The notes under the pieces: generated by a model | Databases searched by the model: none | The model's input: the letters and a program-made list of their open reading frames with translations, nothing else | Told to the model about the DNA's origin: nothing | Made by a program: the position numbers and the translations under genes | Shown here: in pieces, positions 24,301 through 34,900 of the stretch | Numbering within the stretch: the first letter of the stretch is position 1 | Layout of the letters: every line of letters starts with the position of its first letter | DNA from: Candidatus Nanoarchaeia archaeon | GTDB taxonomy: Archaea; Nanobdellota; Nanobdellia; Woesearchaeales; JANQNE01 | Assembly (NCBI GenBank): GCA_028279725.1 | Contig: JANQNE010000010.1 | Location: 1 to 64,000, forward strand | DNA length: 64,000 bases | Direction: 5' to 3'

Positions 24301-27300
24301 TATGCTGGTTTTAAGAGTGGATTATTTGAAGACTGTGATAACGATATTGATGATGATGGAGATAATACAGTTGATTGTGAAGATCTGGATTGTATTGGTT
24401 TTTCAGAATGTGATGGTGGGTTTAATGAGGAAAAATATACTCAGACTGGAAATTATAATGTTATAAATTCTTTCGCTTGTTATAAACTAGAAGGTTCAAC
24501 AGGAGATCAATATCTATGGGCTGAATGTTGCGGAGGTGGCGTTTGCAACAACATAAATAGAGGGGGTAGTGGAAGTCCTTACAATCCCAAAACTAGAATA
24601 TTTGGAGAAGGAGAAGCACTAGCAACTATATTTGATTCAGACATCCCAGTAGAAACTGAAAGTGAAATATCTGACAGGGTTGGTGTTTTTACTTATGGGG
24701 CAGGAGCTGATGCTGCTGAAGCAGATATCCCTGTACCAAACTATATTGATGACTGGTCAAGCTATACTTATTTGGAATTTGATATGGCATTCAATACACC
24801 AATGACTAAGATTAGGATTGATACATCAACTTCTACTGGTGGTGCATTAGCAGAAACTGATTTAGAGCAATATTCAATAAATGGGTTTAGCATAAAAAAA
24901 TGGCACCACTTCAAGATTCCAATTATCAGCCTATCCTCTACAACAGATATTTATGGAATATATTTTATAAATCCAGCTCCAACTTCTACAGGAGTTTCAT
25001 TTGCAATTGACAACGTTAAACTAACACCAACAAAATACTGCTCAGGATACATAGGAAAAAGATGGGTAACTGATCTTGATGGTGATGATTATGATAATGA
25101 TGAGAGTTATTCTGACGCAGAAAAAGGTCCGGCTTATGCTGCTTGTATAGCACATTCAAGTTTTGATTGGACTGGAAACTTCTGTTGTGGGGATGATCAA
25201 GTTACAGGTAGTCCTGAGTTGTATAATGATGAAAACGCAGGATGCTGGACAGGTCAGGAAGTATTAGAAGGTAGAAGAGTAAACGATTCAGTTGATGAAA
25301 CATCATCTAAAACATATTTGGACAAAATAATCTTCATAAATGACCAATTTAGAGGATGTAAACTCCCTGCTCTTTTTACATCTCTGACTGATCTAGATGG
25401 ATCAACTCTAATAGACAACACCTACGATTACTGCTACAAGATGGGAGATTATGTATGTTCCTACAATAACAACTGGGCTTCTGTTTCAAAGAACACAGAT
25501 AATTCTGATCTTCCATCAGGAAAATTCAGAGGAACCGCAACACATGATGCAACTTCAGCAGCACCATACAGAAAACAAAAATGGAATGATGCAACAGATC
25601 TAGGTTGCTGTCCTAAAGACATGTGCTGGAACGGAGATATCTGCGTTGCTTCAACTTCTGAACTTTACAGCTTTGATTCAAGACACGCAAAGATGTTTTC
25701 AACTGAATCCTATGTTCATGAAGAGTATATTTATGACAACACATTTGATCAGTATGTCTGCTCAGACGCGAATGCAGACAAGACAGGAGGAGTTGTTGCA
25801 AGCTGGGTCCCAGTTTATATGAAAGAAAAATATGACGACAGCGCAGACTATGGTTATTGTAGAAGACAAACAGACTGCTGGGACGGATCAGAATGCGTTC
25901 AGGATGGCTATTACACAGAGGGAGACTTAGATGATGATCACTACTGTTACCAGGGAGCATGGACAACAAGAACAAAACTGATGGCCTCAGCTCTGCTCCA
26001 TTTCAAACCATCAAAATATACATTATATTGTGATGATTACCAAAATACTCTCACAAACAAACCTATAAATCCTAACAAATTTGAAGATGCAACAACCCAA
26101 AAAGTATGTATATTGAAAGATGAGTCAACAGGAGGAAAAGTCCTGACTGCAGTTGCATTAAGAAGTTCCAGCGAAGATTCAGATGACACATCTGATGATT
26201 TAGGAGATCTAGATTCTGCATTCGACCTAAAAACTGGCCATTTCAGCAACTGTAACTCAGTAACCTCTTCTGAAGGAGATAATGATTATAAGGCCTGCAG
26301 CACAGATAATAAGGTTTATTTCAACTCCAACACAAAAATACTAGTCTATAGTGATGTTGTAGTTTCAAGCTCTGATTTCATTGTCATTTATGACACTCAA
26401 AACACATGGATAGTTAACAATATAGTAAACAACATAAACACAATCTCTGACATTTCTAATTATGTGGATAGCAGTGCAGGACGATTTAGCCATACAAATG
26501 ATTTCGACAGGATCTTCTATACAAATAGCGGAGAGATTAAAGTTGGAATCAGAGAAACAGTTGACCAATACAAACTGGAAGACGGTGAAGAACAGATCCA
26601 TGAGACAGTAAAATATTCAGCAGTAGGTTCAACTTTAGACATCTGCACGACTGGTTGTGATGCAAATTGTAATGCTTTCAGCTCTGATTGTACTGTTGGA
26701 GATACTTATTCAGTTAAATACGAACCTTCAGATGACAAGACACTAAACCATTGGGAATATTTCATAAAAAACAAAAGACAATTCAAGATGCTGGCATTTG
26801 AAGATAAGACTTTAACTTGTGGAGCTAACAATAATCTGGCAGATGAAACTGAACATGATTTTGATGGAACATCCACAGAAGGTTATTGCTCAAACTATTT
26901 CTATCCTGGAAAAGTGACCCTCACAGGAGCAAGCGAGGAAAGCCAGAAAGGAGTACCTTGGTATTGCGGCTACGATGGAACATGGGACTTAGCTCTTCCA
27001 AGAACAACTGTAGATCCTCATGGAGATGAATACACTTCAAACAAAGACAGATCAGAATTTATAGAACAAGGTTATTCAGGCCAGTCTGAAACACACATAA
27101 ATTATACAAAACAAGTAGCTCCAGACAGGTTATCAGAATTTTCCACAACTTCAGACCATTGTTGCCCACAGATAATGTGCTGGAACGGCAAAACGTGCGT
27201 ACACAGCGAACACGGAATACAAAACAACCACCATAATGGTTTTGACAGTTCTGCTTCATACTCCTATGAATGGGACCAATTTACACCATCATCAACTTAC

Positions 27301-29742
27301 GACCAATATGTATGCAGAAATCTATATGAGACTGAAGACATGCAGGTAGACACAGAAAAACTGAATGTTGGACAATGGGTTGGAGTTTTCCAAAAATTCA
27401 AATGGGATAATTCATCTTATGGATACTGCGAAAGCGACGATCAATGCTGGACAGGCTCTTTCTGCCTTAACGACACTCAATATATTGATGACCTTGGAAC
27501 ATGGAGTGAAATAGGTACAGGAGACCACTATTGCCAAGCTGGAGAGTGGACATCTAGGACAAAACTGGTTGCACTAAATATACTTAATATAGCCACTGGA
27601 ACCAGAGGGGTTAATCACGAACTCCTATGCGGTCCACTTTCAGATTTTGATGAAAATGGTTTTTCTTTAACTCCTGAAAATAACATTTGCGTTTACAGAA
27701 GTGATATAACTCTCACTAACCAGAACATAGCCACACCAAACTCAGAATCAGACCCAACCTACCAGACTACCGAAAGCATAATAATTGTAGGAACCCCACT
27801 AGATGACGACAATATAGAGGATTTTTTTGTTAACACTATGGGGATTGCTGATGATGACATCGATATAACTTTAATAAATCAAGATGCTGTTTTTCAAGAA
27901 ACTACCTTAGAATCAAATACAAACATAAACAAAGTAGTTTGGAATGAAAAAGACAGAATTCTTCTTTTTTCAGACAAGGTGATTTCTTTCCAAGGAGTAG
28001 CCCCCTTAGACAAAAACATAAACAGTGAATTCCAAGAACTCCCAGTTTACAAATCAGATTCGAACACATACGGAGAAGTTACTCATCTTAACCGTACATT
28101 CACAAAAGACTACAACAGGATTTTTATCAACGCTTTCACCCAATCAGTTAGGGAAAACCCATACGATTCTGATAAAGATTACGTTTCTATCTACTATTCC
28201 AATATAGCACCTTATCAATGTATACCGACAGGATTATTAGATTTCAGATGTGATGTAAATGGAGGCATAGTCAAGCTACTTTCATCAAACACAGAAGACA
28301 ACGATATCCATATTGATGACTTATGGTCTGAACTGACAGAAAAGTTCTCAAGAGCACTAAGATGTTCATACGATAAAGGATACAACACTTCAATAACTCA
28401 TCCATGGAATTATTCTGAGATTCAATCAAGAGAATATAAAGCAGCGCAAGGAGAAGTTCCAGTTGCAGAATCTTGCTGTCCTCTAAACACTTGCTGGGAC
28501 GGATTCAATTGCATAGCATCAATTGATCAGCCATTCACAGGAACAATAGGATCTAATTATGATCACTATTCAAATCATTTTGGATACCATGAAAATATTA
28601 AACCACACAAGACTGCAGGATATGATATGTATGTCTGCTTTGAAGATACACAGGCCTATTATGAAAATATAGACACACTAGATAACTCAGCATCATGGGT
28701 TGGAGCTTATTACAAGGAAAAATGGGACAATACAAGCCAAGGTTATTGCTTAAATTATCATGACTGCTGGAATGGGGAAGAATGTATCCCGGCAGGATGG
28801 TATACTCAGTTTATATCAAACATGAGTCTTCCTTCAAAGTATGATGACTCAGTTGTTTCAAGAGTAGATATAGATGAAGGAGATCATTTCTGTGAAGATG
28901 GGAACTGGACAACTAGGACAAAATTATTGGCCGACACATTGCTTGAATTTACAGAAGAACAGTCGATTGAAGAATATACAATCTACTGCGACACGCCAGA
29001 ATTGACCCTTATAGAAAAAGAAGGGTTTGCAACTGTTCCAGGAGCGAACACAAACAATTTCTGTGTGTTGAATTACCCTCAATTATATCCTGACGTTACA
29101 GGCAGCGGAAATCAGGAAGTCACAAAAACATTATTCGCAACCTCCTTGAATAGCATGTCAGACCTTGATGAGTTCTTGGCTGAGGTGGATGTTGAAGATT
29201 GTGATTCAGCTATAGAAGAAGCACACCCAACTTCCATCTATGGGGTTTTCAAGGAATGTTCAGAACATGATGGTAAAGTAAAGATGTTATGGAACAACAA
29301 GACAAAATTATTAATCTATTCTGATGATATAATATTTGATGAAAGTGAAATAACTGATGCAGGTTTTGTTGATAGGTTCTTCAAAAATCCTTTCAGGACA
29401 ATATTGGATTCAGTGCTAGATTTATTCAGATCCAAAGAAAGAATATACAGACCGATAACCTACGCAAAAGATTATGACAAATTCTACATCTCAACAGAAA
29501 AAGAAGGGGCTGCAACTAGGGTTACATACGGGATCATGGAAGAGACACTAGCAAATAAAAATGTACTGACTATAAAATATGAAGGATTTAACAGAAACTT
29601 CTGTGATGCAGAGATATATTCATACTCAGATTTAGTTGATTGTGACGATACAAATATAGACACAACAATTACTATAGGTGGATTAGAAGCAGAACTAAAT
29701 CCTTTCTGGAGAGACCTGACGTCTGAAACAAGGATCAGGTAA
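21346..29742 (+). CDS. Giant secreted Cys-rich repeat protein (2798 aa)
   Basis: A 2798-residue protein with an N-terminal signal peptide (residues ~1-26, ending LQIYAS). Residues ~300-530 contain tandem short repeats of the type C-x(n)-CExxGGTWTxGxC. Residues ~540-700 look like a CBM4/9-type jelly roll (NGGFEEATSG … FDEVQLYE). DND/DC motifs (SDGKDNDEDERIDCLDPDC and relatives) lie around 850-1030. The C-terminal half has three copies of a large module beginning at CC (1421, 1939, 2377), each with CCPxxxCWxGxxC, YxxYVC, W(V)(G/P)…K(W/Y)D, CWxGxxC and W(T)xRTKL. No C-terminal anchor is visible, so it may bind another surface protein. Extensive disulfides and surface exposure are inferred. A Shine-Dalgarno AAAGAGG precedes the ATG. 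Confidence 0.75.
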   Translation: MKIKTTFFALITITLVSILALQIYASPYFKVHIKAFDQDACPDTMTGADLDQASQKAINYVFDDTTLKKSETTIAPSGTNVVEVGGALPLILEERTYCGAAVLFHDQTTVNELISSQWNCNYASDATANVVTTDCTVGDNVYAGNWGDPLKSRMELYYDNNIDRCQDYADENDAATDKPDAGATGDLGGTCDSDGDYFCWVGGGEYDTSTGEKDGTSTDGYDGDSGDCCGDDQERVGSTTDPYTNQFGDEIWQVGTTGLCAKGVYYVGVEGDEKDVLCRFWSTFDVANTAPIFNNAIIAENTWTPASCSDPTHTTRAACEGTTSGGCAGAEITDKFRCESVGGTYTHGTCSTTIHTQGYCTDILESLWLSPNCMIGEYKGETKISCENNHLGTWTPGECTITGGITHQTLCESFGGTISSGTCTGAQLTDNTMCTAAGGTYTDGSCDGGLIPWTESDGFSKIYCDDYDATWTSGSCTATQVTSQTLCETSGGTWTEPVAQQTVNTWTPAACSDPSITDEATCTAKINKCCGDDKNYIDNGGFEEATSGIADSWTEDLATGDTGGGMAVVDDSATDTSDDTPFGSSSGLLDYSKSPRAGQTISNILNAKTYVISFFARSAGGGSTVAQVFTKATGKSAVQCGSDFTLSHNWNHYTCSFTTTITTTSNLHFSDGKGILRFDLKNSGTVAYFDEVQLYESGNYDFGSIGSTTSTDVKLCALDFENSANPFGLEWKDATSENLLIYPVHKADTYDVVSDGTKWHNCDNTLTFDSTNTYELSSMTSQTVPQGPGSGTQKIVCSDGFRRYSCTPPAQNEVTSNIENTMDYMDKGDINADLGTALGETETYGNEADHCSDGKDNDEDERIDCLDPDCQAATNCKDNWPTASDFCGSVKNLDNDDYVDGGEMFSGTEWRPASGGNSKTPFYASKDADQDYLDDDFEYAVGLDNTKAQTTEGTNDADAILEPSDYMGDLIATNYGDIRAEQAYCYAGFKSGLFEDCDNDIDDDGDNTVDCEDLDCIGFSECDGGFNEEKYTQTGNYNVINSFACYKLEGSTGDQYLWAECCGGGVCNNINRGGSGSPYNPKTRIFGEGEALATIFDSDIPVETESEISDRVGVFTYGAGADAAEADIPVPNYIDDWSSYTYLEFDMAFNTPMTKIRIDTSTSTGGALAETDLEQYSINGFSIKKWHHFKIPIISLSSTTDIYGIYFINPAPTSTGVSFAIDNVKLTPTKYCSGYIGKRWVTDLDGDDYDNDESYSDAEKGPAYAACIAHSSFDWTGNFCCGDDQVTGSPELYNDENAGCWTGQEVLEGRRVNDSVDETSSKTYLDKIIFINDQFRGCKLPALFTSLTDLDGSTLIDNTYDYCYKMGDYVCSYNNNWASVSKNTDNSDLPSGKFRGTATHDATSAAPYRKQKWNDATDLGCCPKDMCWNGDICVASTSELYSFDSRHAKMFSTESYVHEEYIYDNTFDQYVCSDANADKTGGVVASWVPVYMKEKYDDSADYGYCRRQTDCWDGSECVQDGYYTEGDLDDDHYCYQGAWTTRTKLMASALLHFKPSKYTLYCDDYQNTLTNKPINPNKFEDATTQKVCILKDESTGGKVLTAVALRSSSEDSDDTSDDLGDLDSAFDLKTGHFSNCNSVTSSEGDNDYKACSTDNKVYFNSNTKILVYSDVVVSSSDFIVIYDTQNTWIVNNIVNNINTISDISNYVDSSAGRFSHTNDFDRIFYTNSGEIKVGIRETVDQYKLEDGEEQIHETVKYSAVGSTLDICTTGCDANCNAFSSDCTVGDTYSVKYEPSDDKTLNHWEYFIKNKRQFKMLAFEDKTLTCGANNNLADETEHDFDGTSTEGYCSNYFYPGKVTLTGASEESQKGVPWYCGYDGTWDLALPRTTVDPHGDEYTSNKDRSEFIEQGYSGQSETHINYTKQVAPDRLSEFSTTSDHCCPQIMCWNGKTCVHSEHGIQNNHHNGFDSSASYSYEWDQFTPSSTYDQYVCRNLYETEDMQVDTEKLNVGQWVGVFQKFKWDNSSYGYCESDDQCWTGSFCLNDTQYIDDLGTWSEIGTGDHYCQAGEWTSRTKLVALNILNIATGTRGVNHELLCGPLSDFDENGFSLTPENNICVYRSDITLTNQNIATPNSESDPTYQTTESIIIVGTPLDDDNIEDFFVNTMGIADDDIDITLINQDAVFQETTLESNTNINKVVWNEKDRILLFSDKVISFQGVAPLDKNINSEFQELPVYKSDSNTYGEVTHLNRTFTKDYNRIFINAFTQSVRENPYDSDKDYVSIYYSNIAPYQCIPTGLLDFRCDVNGGIVKLLSSNTEDNDIHIDDLWSELTEKFSRALRCSYDKGYNTSITHPWNYSEIQSREYKAAQGEVPVAESCCPLNTCWDGFNCIASIDQPFTGTIGSNYDHYSNHFGYHENIKPHKTAGYDMYVCFEDTQAYYENIDTLDNSASWVGAYYKEKWDNTSQGYCLNYHDCWNGEECIPAGWYTQFISNMSLPSKYDDSVVSRVDIDEGDHFCEDGNWTTRTKLLADTLLEFTEEQSIEEYTIYCDTPELTLIEKEGFATVPGANTNNFCVLNYPQLYPDVTGSGNQEVTKTLFATSLNSMSDLDEFLAEVDVEDCDSAIEEAHPTSIYGVFKECSEHDGKVKMLWNNKTKLLIYSDDIIFDESEITDAGFVDRFFKNPFRTILDSVLDLFRSKERIYRPITYAKDYDKFYISTEKEGAATRVTYGIMEETLANKNVLTIKYEGFNRNFCDAEIYSYSDLVDCDDTNIDTTITIGGLEAELNPFWRDLTSETRIR

Positions 29743-29761
29743 TTTTAAAAGAGGCGATAGG

Positions 29762-31786
29762 ATGTTGAATAAAAAAGCTCAGATAACTCTATTCTTTCTT
29801 ATTGGTATCCTTCTTTTTGCAAGCGTAGCTTTTGTACTGAGAGCAACTTCAGTACAGACAAAAGCAAAACTAGAGTCAGAGACAGAACAGCTTACATCTG
29901 AGCTTTTAAAGACGACAGCATTTGAAAATTATGTAAATAAATGCCTTAAAAAACTGACAAAAGAGGCGATCATCTACATAGGTCAGCAAGGAGGAAAGAT
30001 TGATGAGACTCAAGGAGGGATCACAAATTGGCTAGGAAACCCATTTATTCCAGGAGATAAAGCTATACCTCACACAAAAGACAATCAATCTTTCTATGTA
30101 TTTTATGGCCTGAAGAAAAGAGTGCTTCAGGATTTTCCAAGAAGGGGCGAGATTCCAACACCTCCAGAATATCCTTACCCTGGAAAATTACTGGAAGACC
30201 GGACAAGAAAAGAAAGAACATCTTATGGAAGCAAGGTGACCATATATGGTGCTAAAGAATTATTACCTCTTTGCGATAAAAAAGGTCCAAATCCCAAAAG
30301 AGGAGGCATAGTAAAAAAATCCTGCAAGACTCATGGTTCTGGCGATTACTCAATCCAGCGTCAGATACAGGGCTATATAGAAAAAAACCTTCCAACTTGC
30401 GTAGATTTTGATTCATTCTCAACAAACTTTGCATATAATGTTTCACAGGGAAATGTTTCCATCAACGTGACATTTACTGAAGAATTTGTTTCAGTAGATG
30501 CCGAATATCCTCTGGAAATAAAACTAAAGAGCGAAAATAAAGCTACCAAAATACTTGCCTTTAGGGATGACGTAAAATTAAGGTTGATGAGAATCCATGA
30601 ATTTGCAGACAATTTCATAAATAACGAAGCAAAGAACCTATTATGGAACAACAGTAATTACAAAGAGGTAAAAGATGGCAGAGACCTCTTATGGGATAAC
30701 GACTTAAAATTCTATATAAAAAAAGATGCATGCACAGAGACAGAATGTTCATCAGTCTTCAGGGGAGAAACTGATGACATAATAACTATAGTCGATTATA
30801 GTTCTTTGATTGATGGATCATATTATGAGTTCAAATTTGCGGTAGAAAACAGGCGTCCAGTTCTAGAGCTGATACATGAAGAAGAAAATTTTAATTCATC
30901 TTTGTATGATCTGGTAGTCCTTGAAGGAGCGACAATACAGATGTGGCCGATTGCATTTGATGCAGATGAAGATGATTTAACTTTTAATTACACAGGGTGG
31001 AAAGCTGAATATGATGAAGAATATGAATTTTTAGGTTCAGAAATCATAAGAGGACCGATAAAGACAAACTACACAGATTTCATTTTAGAAAATAAATGGC
31101 ATAATAGTGAGGAATATATTTATTCCCAGGTCAACGCATCTTACAACACATCTATAGGAGACATCGGTCCGCATAATGTAACCTTGTATGCATTGGACGA
31201 CGAGGGATTGTATGATTTTCAGACAATAAGGATATTGGTCAATGACAGGCCAATTGCTGTTGCTAAAGGAGACAACTACTATGATGATATCCCAAATGAA
31301 TATGGGTCTTTAGAAGATCCTTATGAAGTTGATGCAACTGGTTCAAGAGATATATTCAGCAGCGTAAAAGGTATAACTTATGTATTCAAGGAAGATATAG
31401 AAAATATAAATGCTCCAAGAAAAGAGCCAAAGTTCAAGTTTCCAACAATTCCTTCCATTAATACGATAACTAATTTTGGATTCACCCAAGAAGGATTCCA
31501 TAATTTTAGGGTAGCAGTCACAGATAATGTAGACAATGCATTAGGAACTTCAATAGCTTATGTTCCTGTAACAGTCTATCCTTGCCTTCCTCATAGGAAT
31601 TCAGCAGACCCTTATCCTTATCCATACAATACAGGTGCTGATCCATTCCAAGCAAATCATACCTGTTGCTTAGGAGAAATTTCTGATCCATCAACTTGGA
31701 GGATTGCTCAGCCAGATGACGATGTCCAATGCGGACCATACCCATTCTTAAAATGTCAAGGCACTTACGGAAATAGGTGTGTCTAA
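29762..31786 (+). CDS. Large class III signal (KKAQ) surface protein
   Basis: A 674-residue protein beginning LNKKAQITLFFLIGILLFAS. The charged Lys pair followed by Ala-Gln and a hydrophobic helix is a class III signal, expected to be cut by the A24 peptidase. The ectodomain has several Asn-X-Ser/Thr sequons and Ig-like strands around 385-600 (IQMWPIAFDADEDDL, ILVNDRPIA), like cadherin/PKD-type folds. The last ~60 residues contain several Cys. It starts 20 bases after the first giant gene behind GAGGCG, so the two are probably one operon, and this protein may tether or stabilise the giant one (inference). Confidence 0.7.
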   Translation: MLNKKAQITLFFLIGILLFASVAFVLRATSVQTKAKLESETEQLTSELLKTTAFENYVNKCLKKLTKEAIIYIGQQGGKIDETQGGITNWLGNPFIPGDKAIPHTKDNQSFYVFYGLKKRVLQDFPRRGEIPTPPEYPYPGKLLEDRTRKERTSYGSKVTIYGAKELLPLCDKKGPNPKRGGIVKKSCKTHGSGDYSIQRQIQGYIEKNLPTCVDFDSFSTNFAYNVSQGNVSINVTFTEEFVSVDAEYPLEIKLKSENKATKILAFRDDVKLRLMRIHEFADNFINNEAKNLLWNNSNYKEVKDGRDLLWDNDLKFYIKKDACTETECSSVFRGETDDIITIVDYSSLIDGSYYEFKFAVENRRPVLELIHEEENFNSSLYDLVVLEGATIQMWPIAFDADEDDLTFNYTGWKAEYDEEYEFLGSEIIRGPIKTNYTDFILENKWHNSEEYIYSQVNASYNTSIGDIGPHNVTLYALDDEGLYDFQTIRILVNDRPIAVAKGDNYYDDIPNEYGSLEDPYEVDATGSRDIFSSVKGITYVFKEDIENINAPRKEPKFKFPTIPSINTITNFGFTQEGFHNFRVAVTDNVDNALGTSIAYVPVTVYPCLPHRNSADPYPYPYNTGADPFQANHTCCLGEISDPSTWRIAQPDDDVQCGPYPFLKCQGTYGNRCV

Positions 31787-31815
31787 TTAACTACTACCAA
31801 AAAACAAATTCTCAT

Positions 31816-31860
31816 TTTCTCGAATAGAAATCATACTCAAAAAACCGTAAACTTTATAAA
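31816..31860 (+). promoter_or_regulatory. Promoter of the second giant gene: TTTCTCGAAT element plus TATA box
   Basis: TTTCTCGAAT (31816-31825), then 27 bases, then TTTATAAA (31853-31860). Sequence and spacing match the promoter before the first giant gene at 21172-21216, which suggests shared control. Confidence 0.55.
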
Positions 31861-31893
31861 TAGAAAACCCATTTTTTACAGTAAGTTTTAAAA

Positions 31894-31950
31894 ATGTGTG
31901 AAAAAGAGGGGAAACCAGTTTTAGTTAGCAATTTCTTTATTCTGAACTAG
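31894..31950 (+). CDS. Leader ORF B upstream of the second giant gene
   Basis: An 18-codon frame sharing KEGK and LVSNFFILN with leader ORF A (21248). It starts with ATG 33 bases after the TATA box and stops 48 bases before the giant gene's ATG. Position, length and protein sequence all match leader A, with silent codon changes, so the two were probably copied together with their promoters and have been kept as peptides. Confidence 0.55.
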   Translation: MCEKEGKPVLVSNFFILN

Positions 31951-31998
31951 ATTTTTCTAGCCTTTAGACTAAAGAATGATCCCAAAAAGAGGTTTTAG

Positions 31999-34900
31999 AT
32001 GACAGGAATCAAATTAAAGAATAGCGCTTTTTTACTTTTATCGGCAATATTCATAATACTCTTTTCTTACACAGTTATAGCTCCTTGTTGCCTTAATCAA
32101 TTTAAGACGGATTTGTTCTGTGCAGACCTGAACCAGATAATGTCTTCTACTGGTGTCGCAGAATCAGATCTTGAGTTAGATTGTTGTGACAATAATGTTA
32201 TTGATTGTGATTTTTGGACTTCAGCTGATTGTGATTATACTTCACGAGGAGAGTGTAATCAGGGATGTTGTATCATAGACGGAGCATGTGATGATTATTA
32301 TAAGGTTGAATGTGATGAAGATGTATACGATGAATATGGTACAGATGATTCATACCCAGATTATTGGAACCCTGATGTTGCATGTAACTCTATTGCAGAA
32401 TGTGGGGATGTTTGCTGTTGTGGATATGATGAGGGTGCTCAGGATATTTTAGTTCCTTTTGGAGAATGTGATGGAGAACCAAACTTTGGCCCAACTAATG
32501 ACGAAGAATGTGCAGCCGCATGTTCAGAAGGCGAAGGAAGCATATGCGGACCAAGTGCACAAACATGCACCAATGCAGTAACTAATATCAATCCTTGTTT
32601 TTGCGGAACTACTTTTATGGGTTCTTCTTCAGAATTAGAAGGTTATTGTTGTAAAGGAACCCCTTATCTTTTCGATGATTATGCAACAGCTTCAGAAACA
32701 CAAGATGCCTGTTTCTTAGATTCAGAATGTACTGTTCCAGCCTACACAATTTCAGGAGTTGTAGTTAATATCTATGATGTTCCTGTGATTGGAGCTACAG
32801 TCTCTGCTTCAGGGATCACTACTACAACAGATCAGAATGGCCTTTTCACTTTAGAAGAAGTTATTGGAGGTCCAATCAGCGTTGATGTAATAAAAACAAA
32901 CTTCAACCCAAAATCAGAATCAGTATATCTCATCTCAAATGTAGAAGATCTTAAGATTGTTATAGATTCATCAATACCTTATTGTGCTCTTGGAGAGGAG
33001 ATTTCCTCACAGTGTATCTGCGGAGATGCAAGCCAAAGTACAGGCTGGTGCTGTATCGATGGAACACACCAAGCAGAAGAAAGTTTTTGTCCAGAAAGTT
33101 ATCCTTCTTGTATAGAAAATGAATACGTATCTAACAATATAGAACCTTGCAGATGTGGTTTTGATATCTTTGAAACTCCGGATACTGAGGCCACAGCATT
33201 TTGCTGCGCAGATGGAACTGTTACAGGAAGCATATCAGAATGCCCGACTGTAACACCTTTTTGTAAGATTAATGAGCCATTAGACGCTAATGATGATGAT
33301 TGTAGATGTAGAAGTCCTAGTGGAGATTATGTGACTTACGGAGTGTCAGATTTCCCAGGATATTTTTGCTGTGAGGAAGGTCTGCATGAAGGTCAATGTC
33401 CAACAATTCTTGGGCCTACTTGCGCTCAGCAAGGAGGAACATGGTGTGATATAACAGAGATATGCGCCGTCGATAGTCTGGAAGTTACAAATCCGACTGA
33501 TATAGAAGAGCACCCAAATAAGAGATGCTGCGATGTTCCAAGACAAGGAACTCCTTTCTACAATCAGTTAGTTGCAGAACATGGTCAGTTCAGCATGGAT
33601 CTTCTTGAAATTTATGCCTGTGAAACCCCTACTGCTTTTTGCAGTCCTTCAGACTGTTCTAACCCTATAGCGCAGAATTGCCAGTGCGGGTATGGCCTTG
33701 CAATAGCATATGATTCAACAAATCCAACTTATTGTTGTGCAGCAGATAGTGCAGAATTTGGAAGCGATAGAACTTGTTATTTTGATTCAACCAGCTGCAG
33801 GCCTAAATGTGAGGATTTGGGATTAGGAGATATAACTCAAAGCGAATATAATTCTTGTTATTGTGAAGGAGCATTAAGAGATACAGGCTGGTGCTGTGAA
33901 GATGACACTTGGTTTGATAAGACAGATGATTCATCATGTGTTGTTCACGAAGATACGATCAATCTAAGAGGGATAGTTACTGACTGTGATACAGGAGCCC
34001 CTCTTAACAATGTAACAGTCAACATAAGAAGATCAGAACCATTCTGGGGCAACTCATACATCACAGGTTCTGACCCTGCTGTTTCTGATGGCAGCTACGC
34101 AATAAACAATGTTCCGATAAATCATCTGGATGATAACAACAACTTAATTACAAGCGATTATGATATTTTTGGAGTTAGGATGCTTGATTATTATACAAAA
34201 GAATTGCCGACAACAACATTTCCCACAGACAACCCTAAAGTCGTGACTGTTAATTTTTGCCTGCAGCATCTGCCATATTGGAATATATCCGGGTATGTTT
34301 ATGACGCCTTGAATGGCACTCCGATCAACGATGTAACTGTCAGGCTTCTTACAAAGACTGTTCCAAAAATAGGAGAAGACATAATAGTTGATACAAATTT
34401 AACGACAGAGTTCTTGATCCTAGATCCTGAAGGAGATTATAGAAGAAACGGAACATTCACATTAGCAAACATCATAGAAGGGCAACACACACTGGAGTTT
34501 TCAAAATTCCCCCCCTATGCTCCTAAAAGAGTAAGGATCAACCTGATACAGGACGAATTCATTAACACATCGATGTTTCTTTACAACTGCTTTACAAATA
34601 AAGAGCTTGGACTTATGATGGACTTGCTGAATGGCACTCCTAATAAGCAGCAGGTTGAAGTTCACTGGCACACACCATGCCAGGCAACTGGCTTTAACCT
34701 ATACAGATGTGAAGCAGATAGTTTGTCTCAAGGATGTGTTCCAGGAGAAGATCATTCTACAAGGGTTATAGCAACTGATCTTAACTCAACTACATTTTCA
34801 TTTAATGATACAACAGTATTGCCTGATAAGACCTACTGTTACAGGACCTCGGCTGAATATGATTTCCCTTTTATTGAAGAAGTCATGGCGTATTACAGAA

